DNA of 64,000 nt from Aphis gossypii (Eukaryota; Arthropoda; Insecta; Hemiptera; Aphididae). Below are positions 27,818 to 42,800 of the stretch, in pieces. A program made the translations under genes and the position numbers. Below the pieces are notes generated by a model that was not told the origin of the DNA, did no database searches, and saw only the letters and a list, made by a program, of their open reading frames with translations. Where the stretch lies: assembly GCF_020184175.1 (NCBI RefSeq), contig NC_065532.1, positions 11,904,001-11,968,000 of the forward strand. Reading direction: 5' to 3'. Within the stretch, counting starts at the first letter, position 1. Every line of letters starts with the position of its first letter.

Positions 27818-30800
27818 TGTCTGGTACCGATATCTCGCAATAATGCAATATGATAACATAATAATACTAAAATATTGTTTACGATTTTACGATGTCTTTT
27901 GTACGGCGGCGGTGTGTCGGTGCTGCAATGGTTGGCACGAAAGCCGTTGCAATGTTGTGTACTACTGATTAATAGGTACGACGACCCGCCCGCAGCATTG
28001 CCCATTTACGCACTCCGTTAAAATGATAATAAAATCCCGCCGGCAAACGGACCACACATTACGCAATAAAACAATTATAAACATTTAGTAGGTACATAGT
28101 AAATAATGAAAAATATAATAACCCCTAATCCTAAAGGGTTCAGTTAAATAAACCAAAATGTTTAACCGGGCCGCAGGGGATATATAGGTATCTATATACG
28201 TTACAAAATCCAACGAGAGCTCTAATCAGAAGTGTCGTTCGGTGTATACTTTTGTGGGGTCAAGGCTGTAACTGAAAAAAAAATCGAAGGGGGGGGGGAC
28301 CCCTGGACCCCTGGACCTTTCTGAGAATTGTTGTATTTACATAAAATGAAATTTAAAAATAATTGAAAATTGTTCTATGGCTTGACAAAAAAATGTATTT
28401 CCATTACAAAAACTATAAACATCCGTGTCGTTGCTATTGTCAACGGCATAGTTTTGAAATAAATAATATTATAATACTGTCGGTATCAAATCTCACAGTC
28501 TTATTTCAGTCTTCACTTCTGCAACACTGCGATATTAAAGTATTATAAAACATACAATCATCAATAATTATTCTGTAATTCTAAAAGCTTTACAACGTAT
28601 ATATTTATACAAACATGTCGAACACTATATCCGAGAACGAGACATTGTCTTCATCGTCTGCGGTCCAGATATCCGATGAACCTAATGAAATGAATCCGGA
28701 AAATGGTGGTCAGTTAGAAACAGTCTCGACTAGTCAAAATGTATCGGCTACGACTATGAAACGACTTTACGGTTCGTTGCCTAATTCAACGTTGACGGCT
28801 TTAACAACTGCAGGTAACGAGATCGACACGGCCGCAATCCTGCAGGAACCGACCGCCGTTGCTGCATGCATTACACCAATGAATCCTCAAAATAGTCAAA
28901 AGAAAGAAGAAGGAAGAAAAGAAGAAGAAAAGAAAGAAAGAAAGAAGAAAGAAGAAGAAGAAAAAATGAAGACTCGGCCAGTCAAAACGTATCCGGCACC
29001 ACTATAACACGACCAAACGAATCAATGCCTAATCTAACGGTAGCGGCTTTAACAACTGATGGTGACACGGCCGCGATCCTGCAGGAACCGACCGCCGTTA
29101 CTGTACAGCCGGTTTCCCTTGAACCCATTGTATTTGACCCGACACCGATTAAATTGGAAAACAACGCCGGTTTACGAAATCACGAACTTTCAAATATTAA
29201 TACATCCGAAAACGAGATTTTGTCTTCATCTCCTGCGGTCCCGACAACCGATGAACCAACATCAATGACACCGGAAAATGGTAAGTTAGAAACAATCTCG
29301 ACTAGTCAAAATGTATCGGCTACAACTATAAAACGACTTTACGGATCGTTGCCTAATTTAACATCGACGGCTTTAACAACCGCAGGTAACGAGATCGACA
29401 CGGCCGCAATCCTGCAGGAACCGACCGCCGTTAATGTACAGTCGGTTTCCATTGAACCCATTGCAATTGGCCCGACACCGATTAAATTGGAAAACAACGC
29501 CGGACTACGAAATCAAGAACTCCCGACCGCGGAAGTCTCCTCTGATCAGTCTGCAACAGTATCATACCGTGATGGATCGGGAGAACCGGACTTAAAGAGC
29601 CGAGATCTCGGCGGTCTTCAGAAAAAATTGTGGCATTCAATGCCGAATATAGCACTGCATTACACAGATAAGACGTCTTACGACACCAAAATCGAGTGTA
29701 CTGCTCCGATGAAAGTTTCACACGACTCGTCAACTCGTAGCAGTATGACTGTGACAGAACCAGAGGTAACCCAGGTTAAACTTAAACGATGCTCGTTGTG
29801 GAAGCGGGCGAAGAAATTCGCCCGTCGCGTATTTTGTTGCGCTGCATGATATGGTCTGCAGTACATAGTATAGAAATTAATAAACTGTATATTTTACAGT
29901 GTTCAAACATGTAAGTTATCTTATAAAATGTTAAATACCTACTTGTACAGTTGTACTTGATTTAAATAATTTTGTGAATCAAATTCTATTATGAAACTTA
30001 TTCGACTATGACAATATAGTCATATTATATTACAATGTTCAAATTTTTAATTTTATAAAATGTTATATTCTTGTACAGTTGTACTTCTTTATTCTTAAAT
30101 CAATTAATTAAAATAATTTTGTGAATCAATTCTATTATGAAACTTATTCGACTATGACAGTATAGTCATATTATATTACAATGTTCAAATTTTTAATTTT
30201 ATAAAATGTTATATTCTTGTACAGTTGTACTTATTTATTCTTAAATCAATTAATTTAAATAATTTTGTGAATCAAATTTTATTATGAAACTTATTCGACT
30301 ATGATAATATAGTCATATTATATTACAATGTTCAAATCTATAAATTATGTTATTAAATGTTATATACCAACTTGTACAGTTATATTTATGTATTCTTGAA
30401 TCAATTAATTAAAATAATTTTGTGAATTATATTTTGCTATAAAACTTATTAGTTATTCTACTATAATAATAAAGTCATATATTTTGATAAAAATGCGTTT
30501 TTTATTTCAAATTTGTATTTACAAACAATAAAACATTAACTGGATTGATCTTAATAATGTGGGGTATATTTTGATTAACGTATTGTTACGATTAAATTTT
30601 CAAAAACGAAATAATTTGTCTCCGATCGATTCATTCTCAGGACGCAGATGATACAATAAGCGTATCTATATATTGAGTATACTGGTTTGACCGTTAGCAA
30701 ACGTCAGGTATTTATATTGTTTTGAACGATTAAAAGAACTAAACTTTGGACGTTTTAAACAAAAACCAATGTGCTTGTCTTTTTTTTTTTTTATGTAGGT

Positions 30801-33800
30801 CCCGCGGGTCGGAAATACTATAACTATATACTATAACGGATCGAAACGAAACGCAAACACGCGCAGAGAAGAAAAAAATAAAAAAAGGAATTATTTTTTT
30901 TTTTCGCCAGAAAAGGCTAAAGTCCTGCAGTTACCGAAGGAACCACTGATTAGAAAATAATTTGTTTCTCCTACCCTTTGTAATGTTTTTCCCCTAGTTC
31001 TTTTCCTTTCCGTCAGATTTTCCGCCGCTCCTCCGTCTATACCTACCGATAGTTTTTGTTGTCAAACAGTAGACTTTTAACACACCCTGAAATTGGAAAC
31101 GGGGCTGGATGACTGGGATTTTTGACATTCAGCCTTAATTCCTAGGACCTAGGGTCAAGCACTTATTGGAAATTTATACATGGTAAATGACTGTTAAATA
31201 TGTATCTATCTAATAAATAGATGTATTTGTGTAAATAGTATCGATTTGAATATGCGTCTTAGATATGTGAGGAATATGTAGGTATATATTATTATGGTGG
31301 CGAATATATTGTTATATTTAAGTGTTTTATATAAATATAATAGTATAATATACACTCATTCATAGCACATGGTTATTGAATGAAAAAAGGTATCATTTAT
31401 TTTTTATTTTTATGAAATTCGTGGTAAAAGTATATATATATCTATATAATAGCTATATAACCCTTTATCATTATTCCAAACAGATCAACAACCGAACACA
31501 TTTCGCAACAGAAAAGCAAAATATGTGTAGTTATTTTAGGTACTTTTACACCTATCCGCCACAATATTTGAACACGTTTTCGATCAAGTATTGATTATTA
31601 TGTTGAAAAATAATTCAATATACATATATTAGGTATTGTATATTATTCCGAAAAAAATAATCATTTATTATTTGTGTTTCAATATTTTGACGGAATTTCA
31701 ATTGTACATGTTTAAATAGGTAGTAGAAATATTATTGTAGTATTCACGTCATCAAAGATCGGTTGGGATTAATAAATTAATACCATTTCACTGTAATAAT
31801 ATTTAATAACGTATATTATATACATTGTTATTTCAATTATCAATAGGTACATAAAAAAAAGTTCTTTATTTTACAAAAAACCAAACGAATCGATCCAATA
31901 AAAGCCGTAGCGCGTTCGTAATTTGTAATAAGATCGTATATTATAATAGTCTTATGCATTAAGCGCTTTATGCATTTTTATTAAAATTCTTATTTAATCA
32001 CATCGCGATGTTAATAATAATAAAGCTAATATTTATTTTCTACCCTTGTTATATTTACGAGCTATGATTAAATTTCCATTTATTTAAAGGTTTTTATGTC
32101 GGCAATACAATGAAAACGTTCCATTTGTAGTGTATAATAATTTCAAGCACGCGTTAGTGCGTTACTGTTATGTACTACTATTAGTGGATAGTTATCATTT
32201 TTGTTGGGATTCTTACAAATATTTCGTTGATACGATTTCGTATACACTCCGTAAAACTGATGGACGGTGACCTATTTTCATTTGTTTTTTTTTGTGCTAA
32301 AATGCATTTGATGATTCTTGAAATACATTATATTTCTTTATAACATAATATTATATATCTGTATAAAATATAGGTGCTTCAAACATTTTTTATTAAAATA
32401 TTCCATTCGACGGAAAAAAAACTCTTCAGAATTATTTTACAATACGAGTATGACCTACACAGACAACATAGAGCAATTCGTTGCAAGTATAAGACTATTA
32501 CCATATTCATCGACCTTATCAAAGATGTTCGAATTAAATTATGACAAAAGGTATATTTTAAATAAATTAAAGTTATTATGAAAATTGTGTATAATTTAAT
32601 ATACAATAATGCGCTGAAAATTGGGTCGATGCATTATTTTTTTCGTTCAATTAAAAATAATGGTTTACTCAAAAAATATTTCTTTTTTTTCAATTAAAAA
32701 AGAAATATGTATATTAATTATAATAATTTGATTTGTAATTTGTTTTTATTCTTGAAAAAAAAAAATCACAGCTCCGCCCGTAGTTATCTGTAAGCGGGAC
32801 TAGTATTCATTATATCCCTATCAATATGCACATTTAATTAGACACGAATTAGAAATCAGGATTTATATTACATAAACTTAACCCTTTTTGACATGGGTTT
32901 GTGGCTTATTCGTTTTTAAAAGTATTTACAGCTCAGGCAGACATATAATTACATACAAACAAAATTAATTTGCGCTTGAATAATTAAAAATTAAATACAA
33001 TAATTTAATTATTAGAATTGTATGTTTCGTGACGGGTATAGCGCTACCCTACAACGGCTTGTTATAAATTATGCTTTGAAAAACATTAACAGTCTCAACA
33101 ATATTATATTTTGTAGCTTTTCAAGGGCATTAGTCAGTCTTGTCGTTCAAATCGTTGTTGTTTTAGATAAAACCTATTTATTGTATTTTACAATAATTAT
33201 GGTTGGTTCTTGTATAACTTAAAAATCTGAGGTAGCACATTTATGGAAATATTTTAAAGATTAAATTATACTTTTACATTATTAAAAGGGTTAAGGTAAA
33301 TTGTTTAAAATGTGTAAGCAAATGATGTACAATGCACAAATAGCATACATGACGGGACTGCTATTTGTGGGTTTTTTTTTTATAATATATTATATATTAA
33401 TGTTTCATTTTCTAGATTGTATTTGCCTAAATTCATAATACAAACATTTTATTTTAAGTTATTTTCACTAATCTTATTTGGTTCTATGTTTACATTGCAT
33501 CGAGTATAATATTTTTACAATCGTAATTTAAATAGTATTATATTTTCGTATTTTCGTATTAACACTGATGGTTTTAAAATAGTCGAATATGAGAAGGGTG
33601 TTTGGTTTCTCGGGTGCTTCTTCCATTGTGAATGGATTGATAATGCATTGACTTGGGGAATTATTGTTGTCACTGTTCAGTTCAAAGAAGCTTTTTAATC
33701 GTAAGAAATGCTTTCCAACATCGCATTGGATGTATTTATATGGTATTTCTTCGTACTTGATTAAGTAGATGAGAATGAGATTAGCGTGCTCATCAATTCT

Positions 33801-36800
33801 TGATTTGGTGGTAACTATATGTCTGTAGAGTGTGGTATATATAGTAAGATATATACCTATAACATTTATTCCAATTTTATTCTTGGAGCATGTTTGTTAA
33901 TAAAAGCTGTTACTACCAAGTTATTTGCCATATATATATATATATATGTATGTATACTTATATGTATATGTATAAGGTACTTAGGTACTTACTATATACA
34001 TTTATATATGATCGTAGTAGTAAGTAATGTGATTTATTTGTTAGCTATAGTTAGTCAACTCTTTTATGACCTGTAATGTCTGTATTGTCTAGGTGAGACC
34101 TAAATTAATTCGATAGTTATAGATTTTATAATAATAGTTTTATGGATATACTATTCAGCCTTGTTAGAGGGATTAGGTGAATCGAACACTAAAAGGACTT
34201 TTAGAGAATCACTAGTCATAGTCATAATCCTATTATTCTGTAACGTAATCGTTAAGTTTATATTATTTCATATTATAATATCTGGTTTCTAGGTATATAT
34301 TATCATTAAAGTTTTAAAAATAATTGTTTTCTTTTTTTTTTTGAAGAAAAATTTACAATTTGTATTTTTTTAATATAATAAGTAAATTTGATGGTAATAC
34401 AATAAAAATATACATGAAAAAATAATACTCAAATACATAAAGTCATCCAATAATGAAATCCTTCAAAAAAAAATAAATAAATAAATAAAAAGTAGTTAAA
34501 AGTAATCCTATTATAGCAATCGATGATTTGAGTTAGAAAATTTATTTATGCACATTTCATACACGATTATGAACATTCATAGCATCAATACGCTGTGTTA
34601 TACGATATAACATTAGATATTATTAATAATGAGAAAATTATTTTAAATTTAATAAACTATAGTGCTTATTAAACTTAAGATTTTCAAATTAAGGGAGTCG
34701 ACATTTAAAACAAAATGTAATATTGACCTACTCCAATAATATTGAGTATTTCTCGTTGTTTATCATTGTTTTTGATGATTTTCGGACTTAAAAATTTTCA
34801 CTTTTGATTAATTTTGTTTATTAGCAATACATATATCACAGTTTACACCTATGAACATTATATTTTTATTTTATCAATAAAAATTAAAACGTATATTGAG
34901 AAGATTAAGAATTTGAGTTAAAAAATAGTTGATTAAGTAGAATTATAATTATGATTATGATTGGTAAATTCAGTTTAACAAAGTGAATATGATAAATTGT
35001 TTTTATCTTATTCAATTATTCACTTAATATATCCGACATAATGAGATCAGTTTTATTTTTAGAATAAAGAGTGAGAGAAAGACCAGTATTATAATATACT
35101 ATATAACTGTCCAGATACATTATTAATGGTATATACACGGTTAGAGTATATAATTAATATTGAACTTACTATTTAAAAAATTTATATAAGTACCCTGCTG
35201 GCATTTTTTTTTAAAAATATTTTCATGTGATTCCGTTATAGATTATATCTACCACTCAATATTACATAAATTTATCAATAGAGTTTGTGAAAAAGCCAAG
35301 TTTATTTTGTACTATTACTTACAAATTGTTGTAGGTACCCTGCAAATGAAAAGAGTAATGAGTTTAATTTCACAGGATACCTAATGATTGTATACGCGTG
35401 TAATTTTGTTTTTCTACGATTTTCTCTTACCTAAGTGCAATTTTTCAAAACCAAGTTTTAATTAACACATTAGTATATTTTTTGAAAAGTGAGTATGTAA
35501 GGCTACTCTTAAAAATATATTATAGCAATATATTAAAATTCCCAAATAATGTATATAAATAAAAACAGACTTTTGGCAACATTTTTGTTTCTTAGATCAT
35601 AAATGATTCATTTTAGTTATTTTTATTAGTATTGATCGCCAATATAATATTATGTTTATAAAAAAATATGTTACATCAAATTTTATTATTATTAAATAAG
35701 GTATTTAGAATGTATACAAAATATTATTAAAATAGGTAAAAATATTACAATTTTATTTTAAGAAGTTAAAATCTAATTATAGTTACATGCTATGATGACG
35801 TATATTCTTATCTTAGCTATAGGTATATGGATGCTTATCATAGAACTAAAAATGCAATTTTTTTAAAAAATGTCTTAGAAATGTAATTATAGGCGTTAAA
35901 AAAATGAGATGTTTGCGAAATATTCATTAATTAAAACTCAAGAGTTTCGTTATGAAAATTAAATTCAAAGGAAAAACAAAATTTAAATTTTGATTCTATT
36001 AAATTACTTAAACTGATGAAGATATATTACAAAATCATTTAATATAATTTATCGCATATTGAAACAACATCGTAATAATATAATAGACGAAAACAATTTT
36101 TTTTCGGTTTGAATTTCTGTTTAAATTATATTCATATATCTCCTCATAAGGTAATATAGATATACATAACAGGATACATCCTACCTAAGTTTTGTATAAT
36201 ATAGTTTTATTAGGTCAACAATAAATTCAAAAAAACTGTATTTCATATAATTTTTGGTGGAGAGGATAGAACTATTAAACTGCATGCGTAAAATTCAAAG
36301 AGAATTCAAAATTATTCTGTACAATACTATACATAACGAAACATCACCTCGTAAGTCGTATCTACCGATATCTATATACCTATCTACATGCTGCTGTACA
36401 TATAGCAACGTTGTAAATCATTATGACGCTGAAACGTTTTTTTTTCTCGCAAACGAAAATAACGAATATATAATAATACATAATATATATCATTGATCAT
36501 TCAAATAATATATTGCATTCGTTTCGGCCGACTACTTATATTCAGACAAATACTCGCTCACAGTAACACAGTATAATAGGTAGTAGATAAATATAAATTG
36601 TGTATTGATGAAGGGCGGCAATGACGCTGTGCGTCTTTAAATATCAGTGGGTTTTAGACACAAGTTGTGAGCACATATTATACAATATATTGTTTTATTT
36701 ATCTTACGGACGAATGTATTATCATTTGTAAACATATATTGTGCATCGTCTGTGGCGAATTTTCATCGGAAGTCGTTCTCAAACCGCGCGCGTTCTTCTC

Positions 36801-39800
36801 ATCTAGCGGAAATGGGTGATAATAATATAACTATATGTGTCTATTACACGACCGACATCATCGCCGTATGTAACTGCAATGTGACGTTTGTCGTGCGCTT
36901 AAAACTAGCTAGGTATTATATTGGCCCGAGAAATGTAAAATAATAATTAATCTAAACGTCCATCGGTCCGCTGCAGCACGCGTGCTCTGCGCGTCGTTTG
37001 TCAACCGCGTATTATTTTTAGAGTCGAGTCCGCAAATAAACCACCGTGTCATTCCTTCGGGATTCGATCATTCAAAAATTAAATTCACCGACGTTCGATC
37101 GATATATTTTCGAGATGGTTTTTTTCTTTTTTTTCTTTCAATATTTGCTTATTCCAAAACAACGTTTTTAAAAATATCCAATCCGAACATGCCGCCAACT
37201 ATTGCACCATTATAAATTCGTAATATCAGCACAACGTTTTTCAATAACGAAAATATAGTGTTTTAAATAACTTTTCGTCACGCGCCACAATAAAACTATA
37301 CAAGCTTACAAGTGTATACGCTTTAAATACATATATTTCTAAGACGACTTAGCGATATAATACGACACAATAGCGATTAAAATTTAACAGCTCCAGTATT
37401 GTATATTATTATGACGTACAATGTACGAGTTTGTTAAATAAATTTAAATAGATAATTTCATTCAAATTATTAATACATTTTTTTTTCGGGATTTATCTAT
37501 ATCTAAATACTTATAATTTGGCCACATCGACTTTTCTTCCATGTATTTACAGATATATTATTATTTAGTATATAATGCAAATATGATTTTGCAAGTTAAA
37601 AAATTAAAAATGTACCCATCCATATGGAATCATTATATTTTATTTATATAAGAACTACATACCTAAATTATATTATAGTTTAATAACAATTTTATAAATG
37701 ACTTTTTCGATGTCCAATAATTAGAGCTATACTGAATGAAAACCATTATTTTGTTCAATAAATGTAGTATTACTATCTTCGCCATTCGGCCAATACGAAT
37801 AAACCAAATATTATAAGCTGCGTAGAGATGTTATACGAACAAAGTTAATAAAGGTTTAAGACGTTTTTAAACGTTGTAATAAAATAATATTTACGATCGA
37901 TATTGTTCATTATCTTAAACTCGTAGTAACCCTCATAAATAAATTTCAAAAAAAAAAAAAGAAAAGAAAAAGGAATTCATGTGTAATGTAAAATAATAAT
38001 AAGTCGGTCGGTCGGTCGGTCGGTGCCCACGATAATATTCGGGTAATATATTTTATTTTTTTATTATTATTGGGCGAAATTGAATTTAAATAAAATAACC
38101 GTAGACGAGATGATTTCACGGGCAATGAGCAAGCGGGATGAAATTAATTTAAAATGTTGTCGTCATACATACCTAATAGTATATCTCTTGTAACCCGTTC
38201 GCGGAGTATAAGTGTAGCGTATTGCAATGCATTATGATATTATCATTATTATTATTATTATTATTATTATCGTCTTACAAGCACGGAATAATAATAGGCG
38301 CTCGCGACACGCGACACACGTTACTGTCTCCGAAAGTTTCGCATCGCATTAGCTTTGGCCATCCGTCAGTTACTCATTACGACGTTGCGCACTACTCTGT
38401 ATAGATAATAGTATTATACGTAGGAGGACACGCAAGTGCCTTATAGTTGTTCAGAGGCAGTAAACGTCGTCGTCGCGATCGAAACCGAGTCGGCGGTATA
38501 CAGTACGCATATATTATAATATTATGTATACTTACGTCATACGATATAATGCACAGATAACCCATCAACTCGGATGGTACAGGATATCAACATCACGCGA
38601 TAATAATATCGTCAAAGAACTTTTTGTCTAACGATTTTTGCACGAGTCCTTCCCCCCCTACGCCCTCGCAATCAATTCGTGTCTAATTACGTTAAGACGT
38701 ATCGATACAGCCGCCCGTCTCTGCTTTCTATCAAAGTGGCAAGAAGTAGTTTACCCCCCTCCTCATCTCACCATTCAGTTTATGACTCGGTAATTTTTTA
38801 CACTTCTAAAATATATGTTCATAATATATATATATATATATATATATGAAATCTTAATGATACCTATATTGTATAGTGATTTTCAATAATATGTTACCTT
38901 ACTTAAAATGCAAAAGTTTCATTGATAATTTTATTTTTGCAATATTGGTTATATATAAAAACAACTAAAAAAATTACCATACTCATTTCGTATTTTTTTC
39001 ATACAATATTATTCATTTACAATTACAGATGTTTAAACTGAGAAATTAAAAATTAAACAAGTAAATTTAAATTAAACCAAATCTTAAATTAGGTATGTAC
39101 ATGAAAAAAGCCCATTGCACTGTCATTTCATTAAAAGACACCCACTCGATACCATTACTGCAATACATTAAATTAATAATTTAAAATATACTATTATCGG
39201 TATTATCGGCACTATCGTCGTTTTCAACCTGTCATAAATATACATTTTTTTTTTTACACAGCGTGGTTCTTTCATCGAACAACACTCATTATTTCAAAAT
39301 CTATTACTTAACATTTTTGAAAATATTTTTTTTTTACATAAATTTCAGTTAAAATAAATCAATATTTTTAAATATTCTTTATCGTTTAAAAAAATTGTTT
39401 TATCACTGGAAATTATGCAAAAAACGTAATTTCAGAAACGTTAATAGAATTTTAAACAATGAGTATTGTTTGATAAAAAAATCATCCAATATATGGAATA
39501 TATATAATATGATATGTTTAATTTAAACCCTATTAAAATCAGATTTTAAGAAAAATTTCGAATTTACCTCTGAGAGTAATGCAAGTATCTATACGAAATT
39601 TAAACATCTGCAGGAATATAATATGTATAATTGAACATAAACCTCGAAAGTTTATGCACCGAATTTTTTGAAAATTATCTTTGTCTTTTGTGACTTAACA
39701 ATAATAGGTAGTATAAATTGCAGTAGGTATAACAACACTAAGGGACACGTTAAAGTTTGGGACGCATTCTTATTTGTTCGTTTTAACAGTACAATAAAGC

Positions 39801-42800
39801 TAAAAACTGATAATATACATAATATTTGCATATAATGTACGATTATAGATTATTAAAAACGATTCACCTCGAATGAGTAGTACTCATCTATATCTTGAAT
39901 AGTAATTAAAATATTTTAAATGTACAATCGCAGATACATAAATTAAAGAGTTCATAACGAGATGGGTTAGGTCAATGTACAAATTATATCATATTAATAT
40001 TGTTATTTACGGGAACGGAAAAATTCAGCGTAAACACTAATTATTTTATCGTTCTGTTTTTATACAATACAAAATAATTAATTACAAACTTTATAGAGAT
40101 AAATCGAGTATAAATACTACAATTCGTTTTTTATTAAAATAATATTTAATGTAACTATTTGCTATGATATTTTTTATGGACATTTTTTATGTAAAAATAT
40201 CGTGTATTAAACCTTATTTTTTATAAGCATTTGAAATATTGAACAACGGTTGGACAATGTTCGGGGTATTATTCCCTATTATACTATTCTCATCTTATCC
40301 AAACCTCTAATTGTTATTAATTATTAACTATACCTATTTGTTTAAAGTTATTTAGTTATACTTACAAAAATGAAAAAAGTGTTTTACTTTAAGGTATGAA
40401 ATTAAAAATGATCGTAACCATTTAAAAATAAAAATTATAATACCTAAAAAATAGCTAAAAAATTATTTTTTTTTACAGGCTATAATAGCTGCAGCATTAA
40501 TTATAATATAATGTAATATTTTTTTCCCAATATACCTAACTCTGAGAAATCGAGTACGTATTACGTCTTATAAATATATTACAATATATGAATATTATCT
40601 AATGTATTATGTGTGATAAAAAGGTAATCAAAAATAAGTGCTTAAGTATACAATAAAATATCAAACCTGTAGTATGTGAAAGCAATTTACGTTGGGCACT
40701 TGGGCGGACGTGCTATGATGAGTATATTATTATTATATTTTATGATAAAAAATGAAACGTTTAGAAATAATATAATATTGTCTCGTACTCTCGTTACTAA
40801 ACATATGTACATAACGCTTGGTATATGATGAATAATGAATACTCAAATAACTAGATACCATTACATGTACAAAATATGCACTTTTCATCGGTAAAATATG
40901 CAAAATAATATGCTAAGTAAAATTTAAATTAGGTAGTAACTAGTCTAAAAAAAGTATTAAGCGAAAATTAATTTGAAAATAACTATATCTTACGAAATAG
41001 TTAAAACTTTTCGAATTAATTTGCGTAAATACTTCAATACCGTGTACAGCGTAGGCGAAGACGTGAGTGAAAATTCGAGTAATACTATAGTGATATTATT
41101 TCAGCGTGATTTGAGCTAAAACTATATTATATTATGTTATTTACTAGCTCTTTGCCCCTTAATCTTGTATGTACATCGATGACGCAAAATATTTTCTTAG
41201 ATTTGACAGTAATATACACAATTACAAACTACAAAATGATAGTTTTGTAACTCTATATTTTTATATCAAAAATCTGATTACTTTTTTTAAGGTTTATTAT
41301 TTTATTTTAATGACAAATACTTTTCTAAAAATGTTAATATGTAATAAATTGGGTGTTTCAAATATTAAAAATGTTTTAAAATGTTTTTTTTATCTATATG
41401 GTTATTGGGAAATTTAAAGTTTAGAATGTTTTGATAAAAAGTGTATAATTTCATGGAGTCTCTTGGAAAAGTTATAATAGTCGCTATACATTCAGCTCAT
41501 CTGAACTTTAAACGATCGATTTAAAAGAAACTCTTCCAATAAGTATTCATGGCAGCTAATATTCATAAAGTTATTTATAATTTCGCTTGGTGTAGGATAG
41601 GTATTATAAATCGATGTATAACTTAAAGCTAACTACATAATATTATAAATTGTAATCCATACGTATAATAATATAATGATTATTGTTATCTTCGTGTATT
41701 CTTGGTCTGAGAGCTTTTTAGTTTTAAACAATGGCAGGATCTCAAATTCGTTATTTCAAATTATATTCTCTAGAGTAGTTTTTTTTTTTTACAAGTAACT
41801 TGTTGTTATTATAGGTTGTATTTTCAAAAATCGTTTAAAATCGTAAATTATTTCTTTCATTTTCATTCAATTGCAATTCAGTGGTATTTACTAAAAAAAA
41901 ACTTCAATAAATATTATACCATAATAATATTATATTCCTATAATCATATTGTTTTTTAATCATTCTATTTAGTTTAAATCTCCTCGGATCGAAATCGGCT
42001 GATTTCTTTTCAATATGCAACACTTTCAAAAAGTTGTTTGCCAAGTTTTAAAGAACTCTCAGTGTATAGGAGTTTACAAAGTTAAAAATAAGATTTCATA
42101 AAAAAATTAGAAAATATACGTGATTATGAAAATTTAAATAGTAAAATAGTCGATTAAAAAATATATGAAAAAATGTTTTTTTTTCTTGGACAATATTATA
42201 GTCCGTTAAAAAATTAAAATATAAATAACAAGTAGTAGAAATTAATAGGTGAAAATAAATATAAATAAAATGTATAAATATATTTTGATTCTTATTCATT
42301 AGTTAGTAGCAATTTAAATTTTCAACTTTTTTTCTACAAATGTTGATAAATAAAATGTTCGTTAGTCAAAAGCTTAAAAATTTAATACTAGGTTTCTTCA
42401 AATAAAAGTTTATACTATAACCAAAAAATCATAAAAACAATTTTATTTTATTAATATTTAATATTTGAACAATTTTAGTTAATTTTATGTAATTTAAAAA
42501 TACTATTTGAGTGTACATGAAACTTTTAATACACATTATTATAATATTATAAATACACAATCACATTTTCAAATGCAACGCTTTCAGCAAAAATTACGTC
42601 AATCTATTATATTACCAATAGTAAAATAAATTATTTTAATAGCATTATAAATATATTATGATAGTCAATCTTCGATCAAAATCATTTTTTCGGATGGAAT
42701 AATTTATGTAATTTCGAGATTCATTTTTGTTGCTTGCAGATTAAATCGAATTTCTCAATTTCTTCTTTAAAATTATTAGGTACTAATTTATAAAAATAAC

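Larger units (their letters stand above)
26900..28300. other. Higher-GC intronic patch upstream of the nested gene
   Basis: GC and CpG are visibly higher than in the flanks (for example GGCGGTGGCTGTGCAGCAGC near 26970 and GTACGGCGGCGGTGTGTCGG near 27900). It includes overlapping short open frames (26921-27118, 27024-27269) that I do not recognise and two microsatellites. It could be promoter or regulatory DNA for the nested gene, or an eroded element. Confidence 0.35.
36500..38800. other. Higher-GC intronic patch with simple repeats
   Basis: Contains CpG-rich stretches near 36780, 36965, 38300 and 38470, a (TCGG)n run, a (TTA)n run and C-rich runs. Short open frames (36752-36943, 36982-37215, 38222-38404) have no recognisable domain. 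No splice-supported exon could be built. Confidence 0.35.

Noticed and set aside
28284..28325. G-rich run followed by ACCCCTGG repeats
   Set aside because: It resembles ends of insect mobile elements, but no partner end or duplication could be identified.
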